Source of the DNA: Megalonaias nervosa | Lineage: Eukaryota > Mollusca > Bivalvia > Unionida > Unionidae | Reading direction: 5' to 3' | Length of the DNA: 64,000 bases | NCBI GenBank assembly: GCA_016617855.1 | Contig: JAECUM010003653.1 | Span: 62,001 to 126,000 of the forward strand | In this document: piece after piece, positions 11,369-23,440 of the stretch | Layout: each line of letters starts with the position of its first letter | Numbering within the stretch: the first letter of the stretch is position 1 | Notes under the pieces: model-generated | Databases searched by the model: none | Seen by the model: only the letters and a program-made list of their open reading frames with translations | What the model was told of the DNA's origin: nothing | Program-made: the position numbers and the translations under genes

Positions 11369-13359
11369 TACTTTTTTCTACATACATGTATACATACGAT
11401 AAAAGGATTGTAGAAAGTAAGCGAGATTGGGAGGGAGCCATTGATTATTTGAATAGATATTTAAAAGCAAAATAAAACTACCACTTTTCAGTTCTTGTTT
11501 ACTCATTGATTTATCGACATATATGCTGTGGAGGTGAAATAATAAATAAAAGAAAAAAGATGTTTCTGGACGTTTTCTAAATCATATTTGCATCGTTTCG
11601 ATTCATCTTCATTTTGCTACGATCAGTTTCGGTAATTCGTAGAACCCATGAATTTCTAGATGTCACAAACATGCACCATGAACCCCAAATGTTCTTTTAG
11701 GTGTTTCGTCGATTTAAAAACAAAAGGGTTTCATTCTCGCATAAAATGTACAATGATTCAGCTTAGCCAGTCTTGACACGAAATCACTTGCTATTCGAGT
11801 ATATAAATTATCTGTGTGTGGGTGTGTTTACAAAATTAAAAACATAAGTAAAATTTGATTTGCAAAGTAATTATATATTGCTGGTATCATGAAGCTGTAT
11901 TTTTCTGTTGTTGTGTTGAACTTAACATAACCTCAACAATTCGTCATTGTTTCGGTACATGGAAAGCAGATTTTATAGCTAGGCATATTTCGAAAGTTGA
12001 ATATATGACACTGTGTAGTTGTCTTTGAAGTCCGCTGCTTAGGGGCAAAATGAACACAATACAAAGTAGTTTATGAACGTACTACCGGTGATGCAAATCA
12101 TTGTGTTACAGGCACGCTACCTGCGCTTTGCATCGAGATTTCTCTTCATGTAGTAAAACTTATCATACCTTTCGAGGACAACACGTAGAGTTTTGTTTTT
12201 GTCACATTTTCACCAGTCACGTAATATAGGTATCGATGCTTCGCAAACACATGGTTTCAAGTGTTTCGCCAATTTACCTCTCGCCCCATCCCCGCCCAAA
12301 AATATTTCGAATGTGGAATAAATTTAGGATTACTGTTCCGAGTTATAGGAACAAGCTACGATTGTGAGTAAACAGTTTAGTATGAGTTGTACTAACTGAC
12401 TGTCAGGCCGGAAAGATCACATTCACAACTTTTCTTGCTGCGTAGAGATACATTCCTATTTTTCGTGCAAGCATATAAAGACATTTTTTATTATTTGTAA
12501 GAGTAAAAATAGTATCAAAATGTGTTTTATATTACACGTTGTATATATGCAATATGATTTGAAGGGTGGGGCATTGTGCTGGTTACGCGATTCATCTCTA
12601 GTGTCTTTATCGGCCTTTTATGATTCAAAATGTCAGTGCTCTGCAATAAATACATATCTTTGAACATAACACCTTTCTTTATAGAATTAAACCCAAACAA
12701 CAGTTTACCTCTTTCGATTCCTTTCAACAGTACAATAGTAAATCGTCAAAGCACGGACACCATCTCTTGGAACATTTCGATCACGCGGATTATCGTGATA
12801 GAGTGTCCCCAATTTTACACAAAAGTATGTGTCAACCGGTACTGCCACCACACTGCCACTCCCATTGCAGGCTTGCAGGACGCATGGTACTAATTCAGTT
12901 CCCATAGTAAACTTATGCAAACACCATGATATTAAAAATTCATTATCTTTAAATTTCTGAGTACTCATGATCAAACCTATATTTATTAGTATAGATGCGT
13001 CCTAGATGACAGCTTCTGTGTAGAGAAAAGAATATGAGCCTTGGTACTTTCTGGACTTACATGTATTTGAAACAATGTGCTTTCAGTTCCTCACCAAAGA
13101 GTAATGTGCTAATTTCAATAATGAGTGTTCGAAACTCAAGACTGTTAAAGGACTGAAATTCCATCAATTAAACAATGGCTCTATATTTTTTTCAGTTACA
13201 ACTAGGATAAGCTTTCAGAAGATTCTATTTTTTTATTATAAAATTTATCTTTCGTTATAAACCAGACCTGGCCAGGCGAACCCATATATACTCTATTTTA
13301 TCTTCGCCCATTTCCAGACTGGGTTCTTATTTTTCTGTACAATTAGTGCTGTGTCCTGT

Positions 13360-13515
13360 AGATACTGAACCGCCACTGCCACCATTTTTTCCCTCCCTTG
13401 GCAGGCTTGGGGTTGTAGGAAGGGCATGACGTGCCCTCCTGCTTATCGTACGAGACGACTAATGCGGGCAACCTTTTTGCCCTGGGATGTTTTCCTTGAT
13501 GTTTCAGCTAAGAAT
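13360..13515. repeat. Dispersed repeat, copy 1
   Basis: The block with 'gcgggcaacctttttgccc', 'tgggatgttttccttgat' and 'gatgtttcag' has a second, diverged copy at 32,240-32,345 in the same orientation ('gggggcaacctt', 'ctgggatttg', 'gatgtttcag'). This looks like the tail of a SINE or another short dispersed element. No pol III boxes were found at this copy. Confidence 0.5.
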
Positions 13516-15376
13516 GTCTTCGTCCTTTAAAAAGAATGCATTTAATATGACAAAGATGGACTTTGTATTTGAGGGATTGTATCCACTTTTTGGCTTTATC
13601 TTTTTTGGGGTGTAATCTCAAATATAAATACGGGTTCCTGCCTGTTGCCAAAAGTTACGCGGAGAGACCAGCACTTAAATGATTTATATCGTGAAACAAC
13701 GCACGACAGTATGGTCACATTTAAATGATAAAATTGAAAACGATCGAAAATATCCGCATGTTATTTTACGTTTGATCACTCCCAACGTACCCACTCCCTT
13801 TCGGGCCTGTATGGAGTGTTAGAAACGTTAGTCGTCGTGTACTCCCCACCCCCGCCAATAAAAACAAAACAAAACAAACAAAAAAAAAATGAAAACAAAA
13901 CGAAACAAAAACAAACACAAAAACCCAAACAAACATCACATTAAATATGACCACGCAGTCTCGGTTAATTAAGACATATTTCAGGTTAGCAGCAAGAGTC
14001 CATGTTACCTATGAAACCGGGACCCACCCACCCATCCATCTGCTACCACCCCAGCCCCACTCCATGCGTTTTATAGTCACTTATTCGTGGAAGGCTTCCC
14101 AGAATTCGGGCGTACAGTATACTTACAAAATAATGACACCGTTCCTTTAAGGGCCGTGGACACATTTGTACCAATAGCCGTGTGAAGCATTAACTTCTGG
14201 ATTAAACACGGGGACAGAAGAGAACTGCAGTAAATTAAACAATATAAATTATAGTTTCAGCAAAAAGAGTTTGCGCGTATTTATTGTGCATTATTCCATT
14301 CCAAACTTGTTTATTTGGACTCTTCAATACGATGTACCAGTTCTATGCGTATAAGCAGCCTTATCAGGAAAATAACAAAGTAGGCAGTATTAATAGTCTT
14401 TATTCTTAGGGGTGGCTTGAAAGGTCTGATTTTTTAAAACTGCATTCAGTGCATTTATTTGTTTTCGCACAATATCCTGCATTGTCACAAAACTTAGCAC
14501 ACATACTTAACTCCGACCAAAGACTGCAGAATTACGATCTCTTCCTGGAGTTAAAGACATCAATAATATTATGTAAATAGGTCCATCAATTGTTTACTTA
14601 GTCTTTAGGCAACCCTACACCACGTTACTACCGGACAATCACACATGTGCGTTATTCTCTCCGTCCGTGACTAAACAGCCATCACTTCTCCTCTTATGCC
14701 TTGTGGATAATTTTAATACAACATTTGTAGGCTATGTTGTTGGTGCAGATGCGCCAAAGCTTTTAAAATGTTTCTTCCTCTGGCTTATTATTTGCCCGGA
14801 AAATTGTTAGAAACGAGGGTGGAGTGGGGTGGTATTTCGATAAATCAGTTCATGGCTTTTCCTCCTTCACAGCTTGGCGAATTTTACTGAGACTTTGTTG
14901 TCTAGATATGTGGTTCATGCAAATGTGCAGATGCACATAAACATAAATATTTAAAAAAATTATCAATGGTGGGGTTATTTTTAGAATTCATAGATGTGTA
15001 AGAAACATTCAGTTCTTTCAATTGATCCAGAGTCTTTGAGAAATGTTATTTGCACTGTGAGGAAAGAAAAAAAAAAACATGTTAAGAAGAACATGTCTGA
15101 AGTGTGGGCTTCTGCGTCCCAGTAACTGCTTCTATATGAAAGAAATTTAAAGTTTTCGCAGAATCTACCGGCTTTCAAACTTTAAACTTTTAGACTTAGT
15201 TGAAATTTTTTGCTCAGAATGTGACATGTTTTTCCTAACATTTGTTTATCATTAAGTGAAAAGGAAGAAAAATGTATTGGCTGTAATTAAAAACGTCCCG
15301 CAGCAAGGTGTGAGGGCGTTTTGTGAGCAGCCAGTTGTTACTTGTACGGAACGCCTTGTGAGTGTCCTCAAATTCC

Positions 15377-15383
15377 TTCTAGA
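15377..15383. promoter_or_regulatory. Possible heat shock element
   Basis: TTCTAGA, preceded by another TTC at 15373-15375, resembles alternating TTC/GAA heat shock factor units. It lies about 120 bp before the TATA box of the small heat shock protein gene. This is only a partial match to the three-unit consensus, so its activity is uncertain. Confidence 0.3.
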
Positions 15384-15502
15384 CTGCTCCGTCTGCATGC
15401 GGAATCAGTATTCATCAGAGGATATTTTTCAGTATATACAGTCAACATGCCTGGAGGGGATGACGTAGACAGATGAAGATGCACCAGCCCTTTAGACCAG
15501 TG

Positions 15503-15510
15503 TATATAAA
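15503..15510 (+). promoter_or_regulatory. TATA box of small HSP gene
   Basis: TATATAAA lies 177 bp upstream of the start codon, placing transcription start near 15,535 and giving a 5' leader of about 150 bases without an obvious intron. TATA-containing compact promoters are usual for inducible heat shock genes. Confidence 0.6.
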
Positions 15511-15686
15511 ACAGCCTGTCACTGTCCACTTGTTGTCATATTCTAGCCTACAAATCAGAGGGAAGGAGCACATCCTGTCCTGATCGACTTAAACGAACCG
15601 ATTACACAGAGTCGTTGTTGCCTGTTTTCAAGAAATATATCTAGTTTATTTTTCATTTGACTTATAACTGTTTAACTTTCTGCAAG

Positions 15687-16274
15687 ATGTCGTTGGTTCC
15701 AAGAACTCTTCCAATCTACAGAGATGTGGACTTTTGGCGGCCGTCATGGGAACTAACGCCGCAATTTTCCTCATCTTTACCATTATCCTCGTCACTCTTC
15801 TCTTCACCAGTGCCATACAGCTTTCCCAATATGACGTCTCATTTTGAGGCCGAAATGAGACGGATGCATGAGGAAATGAACAAGATGTTCCAGGACATGC
15901 AAAAGATTGATCGCCCGAACCCTATCGACGATTGGCGCCTGACCGAAAAGTTTCGAATGGACAATCCAATCATTTCCGAACGCGATGGAGGCAGGAAATT
16001 CAAGCTTGAATTTGACTTGAGCCATTTTAAACCCGAAGAGATCTCTGTGCGCACGGCGGGAAATCAGCTGAGCGTGCACGCAAAACATGAAGAGAAAGAT
16101 GGCAGCAGATCGGGTTTCCGAGAGTATCAACGTCATTACGTGCTTCCCAAGGACGTTGAACCCGAATTGCTGATATCAAAACTAAGCGCAGGCGGCATAC
16201 TTTCTATCGAGGCCCCGCTTCCAGCCTTAGAGGGTTCCAGGGACAGACTGATCCCTATCGACCATAGGAAGTAG
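15687..16274 (+). CDS. Small heat shock protein (alpha-crystallin family)
   Basis: ATP-independent chaperone that binds unfolding proteins and forms oligomers in the cytosol. The protein has 195 residues, within the usual 150-220. The N-terminal arm begins MSLVPRTLPIYRDVDFWRPS, with Trp/Phe/Pro-rich sequence, then a charged helix-like EAEMRRMHEEMNKMFQDMQK (about 54-73). The alpha-crystallin domain covers about 95-180: KFKLEFDLSHFKPEEISV, then REYQRHYVLPKDVEP, where the Arg corresponds to the disease-linked Arg of alphaB-crystallin, and GGILSIEAPLP. The C-terminal tail has LIPI, the IxI/V motif that docks on neighbouring subunits. The ATG at 15687 is chosen because it is the first in frame and gives the typical 'MSLVP' start. 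It is an intact single exon. Expression is probably stress-inducible. The symbol is left blank because paralogues cannot be told apart here. Confidence 0.94.
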   Translation: MSLVPRTLPIYRDVDFWRPSWELTPQFSSSLPLSSSLFSSPVPYSFPNMTSHFEAEMRRMHEEMNKMFQDMQKIDRPNPIDDWRLTEKFRMDNPIISERDGGRKFKLEFDLSHFKPEEISVRTAGNQLSVHAKHEEKDGSRSGFREYQRHYVLPKDVEPELLISKLSAGGILSIEAPLPALEGSRDRLIPIDHRK

Positions 16275-17487
16275 TTCATCGTCACGGGATTCTGCTGTGT
16301 TGATGTAGCCAAATTTAAGAACGCTACTGAGTTTCACCCAGATCTTGACGACGCTTAAATTGATGTTTTGTACAAAATGTAAACGAGATACTTACAGATA
16401 TTCTTAAAATGAACTCATATATGTATGACATTGTTTTCAATATTTACTGGATTTAATTCCTACCTCAGCAGCAGTTTGTGGATTGAAAGGAGCCACTTTC
16501 CAAGATGTGGATTCAGACATTCATGTTTAATATCGCATTTGCTGTTGTGGACAATATGTAACCTTTGTGTCGTTGCAGTAGAGTCCTTATTTTAATACTG
16601 CATATCTGCATCGCAAGAAACAAGACAGATTAGCTAGTCGGAGCTATTAGCCAACTACAGTAATTAACATAACAATTATCGGAACATTTATAAACGCCAT
16701 CATTAATTAATTTTGGAAAATTGCATTTAAAGGACTCTCATAAAACTTCTGATGTATTACTTTGTAATTTACTATGAGATTTCGTTTTGTCAGTGGTAAT
16801 TTCAAATATTGAATTATGCTTGATATTGACTTTAAGGTACAAGAGACGAGTAACACTGTAATGAACTTTCTTTCCATCTACGATGATTCTGTAGTAACAC
16901 GCACATTTTGATTTAGAACAAACTCTTTGACAATATGCTTTCTTAAAGAAATCTGCTGCTGTATACAATGAAACAATGCACGGATAAAAATCAAACCAAA
17001 GCCCAGTTCATAATAAATATTTTATGAAAATTTTTATTATCTTAATTTTTTGTGTTCGTGATGAACAGCGTTTATTGCCATCTCGGGTAAATATTATTTG
17101 AATGAGCCATTGCATATGGCATGTAACGAATTGAATGTTGTCAGAATTGAAAAGCCAGTGCCTCCAACCACCTTGTGTTTTTGTATAAAAAAATGTTTAT
17201 GTACCACTTCTTAACGTCACGTGGAAAGTATGGATTTATACTACGTATGATAACATGTAGCGTGAATCTCGCGTGCGAAAGGTACATTTGGATATTAATT
17301 ACTCGTTCCACATATCCTATGTCGGTATGTTTTTATTTTTTTTTATTACGGACGTAACTTTTCAAATAAATGACTTTGAATTTTCAAGGTTTGCTACTTA
17401 TTTTTTTTTTTTTCTTTAGCGATTGCACATGTATTGAGGTTATACCCAGATTTTACGTAAATGTTTTCTTGATTTCCTGTATCTGTG
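16275..17487. other. 3' flank of small HSP gene
   Basis: Untranslated or intergenic AT-rich DNA. Possible poly(A) signals AATAAA on the plus strand are at 17,012-17,017 and 17,365-17,370; the true site is undecided. A 76-codon minus-strand frame at 16,968-16,738 shows no recognised domain. Confidence 0.5.
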
Positions 17488-17856
17488 CTATCTTATTTTT
17501 AGACTAGTTATGCTAATGTTATAGCCCTGTTCAATAAGGGTTGCTATCTCCCCTGACTTATTACCTCCCCTTGCGTGCTCTTCACCAATAAAGATAAAAT
17601 TGACGTATTCACAAAATTTTGGGGAGCAAAAATCACTACAGTTCGTAGTTCTTACAGGCATTATTGTTGTGTATGCAGCAATTAAAGAGGGAAATGTGTT
17701 AACAATAGAACGAGTTATGTCCACCAGGGCATACAATAAAGCAGCAGTATGATCGCTTGATTCTCTTCCCCTGCAAGAAAAAATAATATATAATTAAATA
17801 TTTGTTATATAAGTTATCTGATTAAAACTCTAGTCTCCAAGGAGACCATGTGAAGT

Positions 17857-17861
<5 letters not shown>

Positions 17862-17903
<42 letters not shown>
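17862..17903. repeat. (TA)n microsatellite
   Basis: About 42 bases of alternating t and a inside the single intron of the SAP-SWIM relic. Confidence 0.9.
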
Positions 17904-17905
<2 letters not shown>

Positions 17906-18177
17906 TGTGACAACACATGGGTAATTGACATGGTCTATATATACTGCATAATCTGTTCTACTTTCGAATTGGAACACACTTGGGTGCAAACAGTTTAAGA
18001 TGCTTTGATTTCTGTGTAGGCAATTGATGAGTTTATTAGAAGAGAATAACCAACAAGAGTAGGACAAGTTAGTAATTTGTATAATTTTTGTGGAATTCAA
18101 TAGTGTACTGAAACTTAAATTCTATTCTAGCAGATGAAACATTTTTATTAAGAGGCAGAAAAGATTCTCAGTATCAG

Positions 18178-18448
18178 CAGGGCCGGATATGGTCAAGTGT
18201 TGGGGGAGGGTTTCCAAAATTTCAAAAGGGCTCTGACTTTCCTCAAAAGGGCACCAAGGCAAAAATCTACGTGTTTATTTACTCAGAGTGTGCATAATAC
18301 CCAAGAAACGTGCGCAAGAATAAAACGATGGTCAAATTTCAAGTGAGAGGTGAATGTTCGTTTGTGTGTGTGTTTTTATTTTAACCGGGGGGGGGGGGAC
18401 GCGGACACCCTGGAAACACCACCACCACCACCACCTGATCCGGCTCTG
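18178..18448. mobile_element. Small MITE in SAP-SWIM intron
   Basis: The ends are CAGGGCCGGATATGG (left) and CCTGATCCGGCTCTG (right), inverted copies with three differences over 15 bases. The interior contains a G12 run (18,387-18,398) and a (CAC)n run. CAG-type ends with a CCGG core are common in hAT-like MITEs, but no convincing 8-bp duplication flanks it. It lies inside the SAP-SWIM intron, so it is a later insertion. Confidence 0.45.
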
Positions 18449-19197
18449 AATCAACATCTTTTTAAACTCGAGTTTAAATTGTATAATATGACAAGAAGAA
18501 TTATTACTTACCTGGCTTCACATTTACATCCAGCAGCATGTAATTTTCCAAACACTTTAGAAATGCAAACCCAAGCTTCATCATCAGTTTTCTTCTTAGA
18601 ACTGTTTGGCAACAATGGCATTACTTTGGCCTTCACATAGCAATGCGAGCACTCCTGCGAAATTTTGTGATATGCAACTGAGTGCACATATCTGTCTTCA
18701 TAAAAAAACTTTAGTCTTCAACTGCATCTTGGCATTCATCGTTTTACAGTCAAAAGTACTTGAACTGTTCTATACAAGATAATAGCAGAAATCTTCTTTT
18801 CTGAACAAGGGCAAATGAGTCAAATCACTATCCCATAAGCCGTTTAAAGTACAAAGCTCCTGAGGATTTTCTCCGAGAGCCGTACAAAAATATTTCTGCA
18901 TGACGTTTGTTGTCATTCTCATTGTCGTCTATTTGTATTTCACGTAGCGTACGCGTGCCTAAATTGACAAGTCTTTGAGCACGCTTGATCAATTCAGATT
19001 TATACCCTGATATGTGTGCACCTCTATCTCATAAATAAACCTTCAATTCACACACTGATAGCTTGTCAAAAGAGCACGGGTCATCGATTTCTTTGTTAGA
19101 CGTCATTGCACTGGATTTTTTGCTCATCAGAAGTAGATTTAAGAAATAATGATAACTCGCACAAGGGAGGTAACAACTCTTATTAAACAGGACTATA

Positions 19198-21120
19198 TGT
19201 TGCTACATTTTATAATCTGTTGAATGACCTTTTCATAAACATTGCTCATATTTGCCTAGTCACATAAATGACAGTGCTGTTTACAAAGTAATGATAAAGA
19301 TGTGCAAATAAATTGATAGTTTCCCACCCACCCCAGTTTTGAGCGTTTATAAACTTATAATTATTTGATCATGTTTATAATTCTTGAAATTGATAAGTCT
19401 TTCAAGTTGCTATAGGTCCTGATTTATTGTAAAAGTTTGAAAATAAAAATTGGAAAAAGCATCAAAAGGCATAAAATAAAATGAAAAATCGGGTAAAATA
19501 TTGACATTAAGAAATTGTAAGACCAATCCCTTTATATCATAAATATTGTCAAGTTATGCATCTTCATATTACACTTTTATTTCTTCACAAAAGAATAGAA
19601 ATTATTCTTTACTTCTATTTGCAAAATTATTGAAAATTTTGGATTATCATAGGGACAGAGGGGGGTTAGTAACAATAAGTTAATGGATTACTGTATATAC
19701 TTGCTTATAAGACTACTCCAACTGCAAGCTGCACATACACAGATCTGCCATCACATACTGTGCTGGCAGATCTGAATCTGTGCAGCTTGTTACAATTAAT
19801 CACTAGAACAAACAATATAGACAAGATTTTAGTCTTAAAAATGTCTTTTTGAAACCTTTTTGTATACAAAAAATCTAGATTTGAAGATTGTATCCACCAT
19901 CACTCAGAATTGGAAGTTATTTACATACAAACCTGCAAACAACACACAGATTTCTGAACAAAGCTACACAATATGAGCAGAACATTTTTTGGATCTCATG
20001 TTTGCTTTTACATGTATGTATGTATTTATTTGTAAGCAAAATTCTTGTCATGATTAGGCCTATATAAATCTTATTTGTTTTGGTTTGGTGTTTATGACAC
20101 AACAATAATGATTAGTATAAAAAAGACCTTTGTTATGTGTGCTATGAAGCAAAATTTATAAACATATTATGACCAGAAATAGATGGGTTTTTCATAGAGC
20201 TTGCCAGTATCTAGGACTAACTAACTAAAAGGAGGACTGGAAACTTCACTGAGCTTCTGGATATCACTTGTTCCCGTATGATATGCAAATTAGATTGCCA
20301 GTGCTTTGTTTAACCTTCAGATCAAAGGAATAGTGAGGGTTACCTTGTCCATGGACTATAAATCAAGGGAGCACATACCAACGGTTGGAGTTGAAGTTTG
20401 CTGCAACACAATACCGATGAAATAAACATACATTCTACAACTCCCATTCTAAAATTGGATTGAATTTATACTAACTTAAACACCCATTTCTCTCCTCCAC
20501 TCTGATTTAATTTTATATAATTATGACTGGTTGGAACCAAGATATCTTCAGTGAATAGATGCCTTATTTATACCTACATGTGAAATGTGATGTCATATTT
20601 AAAAATTTAGAAATATATAATTCATTTTTGACAGCAAACACAACAATGCATGTTTCAATCTGTGTGAAGTCTCTTAGTATCAGATTTGTTATTTTCAATG
20701 AAAAAATTTTTAAAGCGGTTTACAAAAGATTATATTATTGTTCAAGAGCAGATTTTGTAAAATTTCAGTAATGAAACTTTGACTTTCATTTTACATTTAC
20801 ATTTCTCAGTAGATTCAAGTAAATTACACTAATGCATTTCTGTATCTTTTGCAAATAGTGCTTTTATCTCATCTCTCAATGAAGCAGTGAGTTTTACAAA
20901 ATATGTACCATAATCAAATATCTTTGCTACTGCTTTGATATCAGGTGATAAAGTGCAATTGCATATCAAAAAGGAATATATTCTATTTGGTGGGACCGAA
21001 AATGAGTTTATTATAATGTGTATCCTCGTGCTCGTAAAAGGGAGTTTGATTTTTTTATTATTATTTGATTATTTTAGAGGCAAGAAGTTATAGTGCATTG
21101 AATTTTGGCACAACCTCATT
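19198..21120. other. Intergenic stretch before satellite array
   Basis: AT-rich, with no gene. It contains copy 1 of the hairpin repeat at 19,691-19,822. Short frames at 20,559-20,771 (+) and 20,105-19,917 (-) show no domain. Confidence 0.5.
19691..19822 (+). repeat. Hairpin repeat family, copy 1
   Basis: Starts ctgtatatacttgcttataa. An imperfect palindrome at 19,729-19,786 pairs 'gctgcaca...agatctgcca' with 'tggcagatct...tgtgcagc' around a loop of about 15 bases. The same block is found at 26.97 kb (+), 28.2-28.33 kb (-) and 30.84-30.98 kb (-). It is probably the terminal part of a DNA transposon family. Confidence 0.7.
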
Positions 21121-21123
21121 TCA

Positions 21124-23440
21124 CATACATCATGTGGATAACTGTAAATGCTCCATATAAACCACTAATACATATATACTATGTGGATAACTTGTAAATA
21201 CTCCACATAAATTATTAATACCAATACACCATGTGGATAACTATAAATGCTCCACATAAATCACTTATAAAAATAGACCATGTGGATAACTGTAAATGCT
21301 CCAATAAATCACTAATACAAATATACCATGTGGATAACTGTAAATGCTCCAATAAATCACTAATACAAATATACCATGTGGATAACTGTACATGCACCAA
21401 TAAATCACTAATACAAATATACCATGTGGATAACTGTAAATGCTCCAAAAAATCACTAATACAAATATACCATGTGGATAACTGTACATGCTCCAAAAAA
21501 TCACTAATACAACTATACCATGTGGATAACTGTACATGCTCCATATAAATCACTAATACAACTATACCATGTGGATAACTGTAAATGCTCCATATAAATC
21601 GCTAATACAACTATACCATGTGGGTAACTGTAAATGCTCCAGTAAATCACTAATACAAATATACCATGTGGATAACTGTAAATGCTCCATATAAATCACT
21701 AATACAACTATACTATGTGGATAACTGTAAATGCTCCATATAAATCACTAATACAAATATACCATGTGGATAACTGTAAATGCTCCAATAAATCACTAAT
21801 ACAAATATACCATGTGGATAACTGTAAATGCACCAATAAATCAATAATACAAATATACCATGTGGATAACTGTAAATGCTCCATATAAATCACTAATACA
21901 AATATACCATGTGGATAACTGTAAATGCTCCAATAAATCACTAATACAAATATACCATGTGGATAACTGTAAATGCACCAATAAATCAATAATACAAATA
22001 TACCATGTGGATAACTGTAAATGCTCCATATAAATCACTAATACAAATATACCATGTGGATAACTGTAAATGCTCCAATAGATCACTAATACAAATATAC
22101 CATGTGGATAACTGTAAATGCTCCAACAGATCACTAATACAAATATACCATGTGGATAACTGTAAATGCTCCATATAAATCACTAATACAAATATACCAT
22201 GTGGATAACTGTAAATGCTCCATATAAATCACTAATACAAATATACCATGTGGATAACTGTAAATGCTCCAATAGATCACTAATGCAAATATACCATGTA
22301 GATAACTGTAAATGCTCCAATAGATCACTAATACAAATATACCATGTGGATAACTGTAAATGCTCCAATAGATCACTAATAGAAATATACCATGTGGATA
22401 ACTGTAAATGCTCCAATAGATCACTAATACAAATATACCATGTGGATAACTGTAAATGCTCCATATAAATCACTAATACAAATATACCATGTGGGTAACT
22501 GTAAATGCTCCAATAAATCACTAATATAAATATACCATGTGGATAACTGTAAATGCTCCATATAAATCACTAATACAAATATACCATGTGGATAACTGTA
22601 AATGCTCCAGTAAATCACTAATACAAATATACCATGTGGATAACTGTAAATGCACCATATAAATCACTAATACAAATATACCATGTGGATAACTGTAAAT
22701 GCTCCAGTAAATCACTAATACAAATATACCATGTGGTTAACTGTAAATGCTCCAGTAAATCACTAATACAAATATACCATGTGGATAACTGTAAATGCTC
22801 CATATAAATCACTAATACAAATATACCATGTGGATAACTGTAAATGCTCCAATAGATCACTAATACAAATATACCATGTGGATAACTGTAAATGCTGCAA
22901 TAAATCACTAATACAAATATACCACGTGGATAACTGTAAATGCTCCATATAAATCACTAATACAAATATACCATGTGGATAACTGTAAATGCTCCATATA
23001 AATCACTAATACAAATATACCATGTGGATAACTGTAAATGCTCCAATAAATCACTAATACAAATATACCATGTGGATAACTGTAAATGCTCCAATAAATC
23101 ACTAATACAAATATACCATGTGGATAACTGTAAATGCTCCATATAAATCACTAATACAAATATACCATGTGGATAACTGTAAATGCTCCAGTAAATCACT
23201 AATACAAATATACCATGTGGTTAACTGTAAATGCTCCAGTAAATCACTAATACAAATATACCATGTGGATAACTGTAAATGCTCCATATAAATCACTAAT
23301 ACAAATATACCATGTGGATAACTGTAAATGCTCCAATAGATCACTAATACAAATATACCATGTGGATAACTGTAAATGCTGCAATAAATCACTAATACAA
23401 ATATACCACGTGGATAATATAAATGCTCAATATAAAGAGG
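21124..23440. repeat. Satellite of 48/49-bp monomers (~47 copies)
   Basis: A head-to-tail array of a unit that begins 'ccatgtggataactgtaaat' and ends 'cactaatacaaatat'. Two length classes exist: 49 bp with 'ctccatataaatc' and 48 bp with 'ctccaataaatc' (or aga/gta variants). Inner copies are very alike; the first three or four on the left and the last on the right are diverged, as expected from unequal exchange. The 484-bp block holding the rare variants gtggttaac, tgctgcaat and accacgtgg appears twice in tandem (22,731 and 23,215). A 145-bp trimer with 'caccaataaatcaataatac' repeats at 21,831 and 21,976. Long open frames on both strands come only from the 48-bp period and are not genes. Confidence 0.97.

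Larger units (their letters stand above)
10706..15370. other. Intergenic stretch, gypsy relic to HSP gene
   Basis: No gene found. It holds a GT/TA microsatellite (11.26-11.36 kb), a dispersed repeat copy at 13.36-13.51 kb, and an A-rich low-complexity run at about 13,858-13,930. A minus-strand frame at 12,974-12,705 (89 codons) was inspected and not recognised. Confidence 0.5.
17488..19127 (-). pseudogene. SAP-SWIM protein gene, broken, YqaJ part absent
   Basis: Exon 1 runs from the ATG at 19,127-19,125 to a strong donor (GAAGCCAG before gtaagt, at 18,512). Exon 2 starts at 17,770 after a 'ttttttcttgcag' acceptor. The N-terminus has a SAP-type DNA-binding motif, LSVCELKVYL then DRGAHISGYKSELIKRAQ, split by TGA at 19,031-19,029. 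Later pieces in shifted frames read CTALGENPQELCTLNGLW and FYEDRYVHSVAYHKISQ. The open end of exon 1 reads ECSHCYVKAKVMPLLP...CKCEA, and exon 2 continues GRESSDHTAALLYALVDIT, together forming a SWIM zinc-finger region. The third Cys of CxC...CxH is missing (SDH). Lesions: two stops and at least two frameshifts. Bivalve relatives, from memory, add a YqaJ nuclease domain, which I cannot find here. Confidence 0.65.
17520..19197 (-). mobile_element. TIR-bounded element carrying SAP-SWIM gene
   Basis: Two 33-bp sequences, 17,520-17,552 and 19,165-19,197, are inverted copies of each other with five differences, all transitions (both start TATAG and end CTCCC when read inward). Between them lies almost exactly one gene relic: its ATG is 38 bp from the right repeat, and its last exon ends at or inside the left one. 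This is the layout of a DNA transposon. No clear target duplication was found. A caution: 'ttacctccctt'-type sequence also occurs alone (about 31,123), so the ends could be independent copies of a dispersed repeat. Confidence 0.5.

Noticed and set aside
12705..12974. Minus-strand 89-codon frame with LVPCVLQACNGSGS
   Set aside because: QACNG recalls a caspase QACxG pentapeptide, but nothing else around it fits a caspase (no SHG block, no pocket motif); a chance match.
15804..16136. Minus-strand open frames of 71-110 codons opposite the small HSP gene
   Set aside because: They are antisense shadows of the intact alpha-crystallin coding sequence.
16738..16968. Minus-strand frame of 76 codons with several Cys (CQRVCSKSKCAC)
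   Set aside because: It overlaps the 3' flank of the heat shock gene. No splice sites or related domain were recognised.
21124..23440. Resemblance to a CRISPR array
   Set aside because: The whole monomer repeats with no unique spacers, and the host is an animal.
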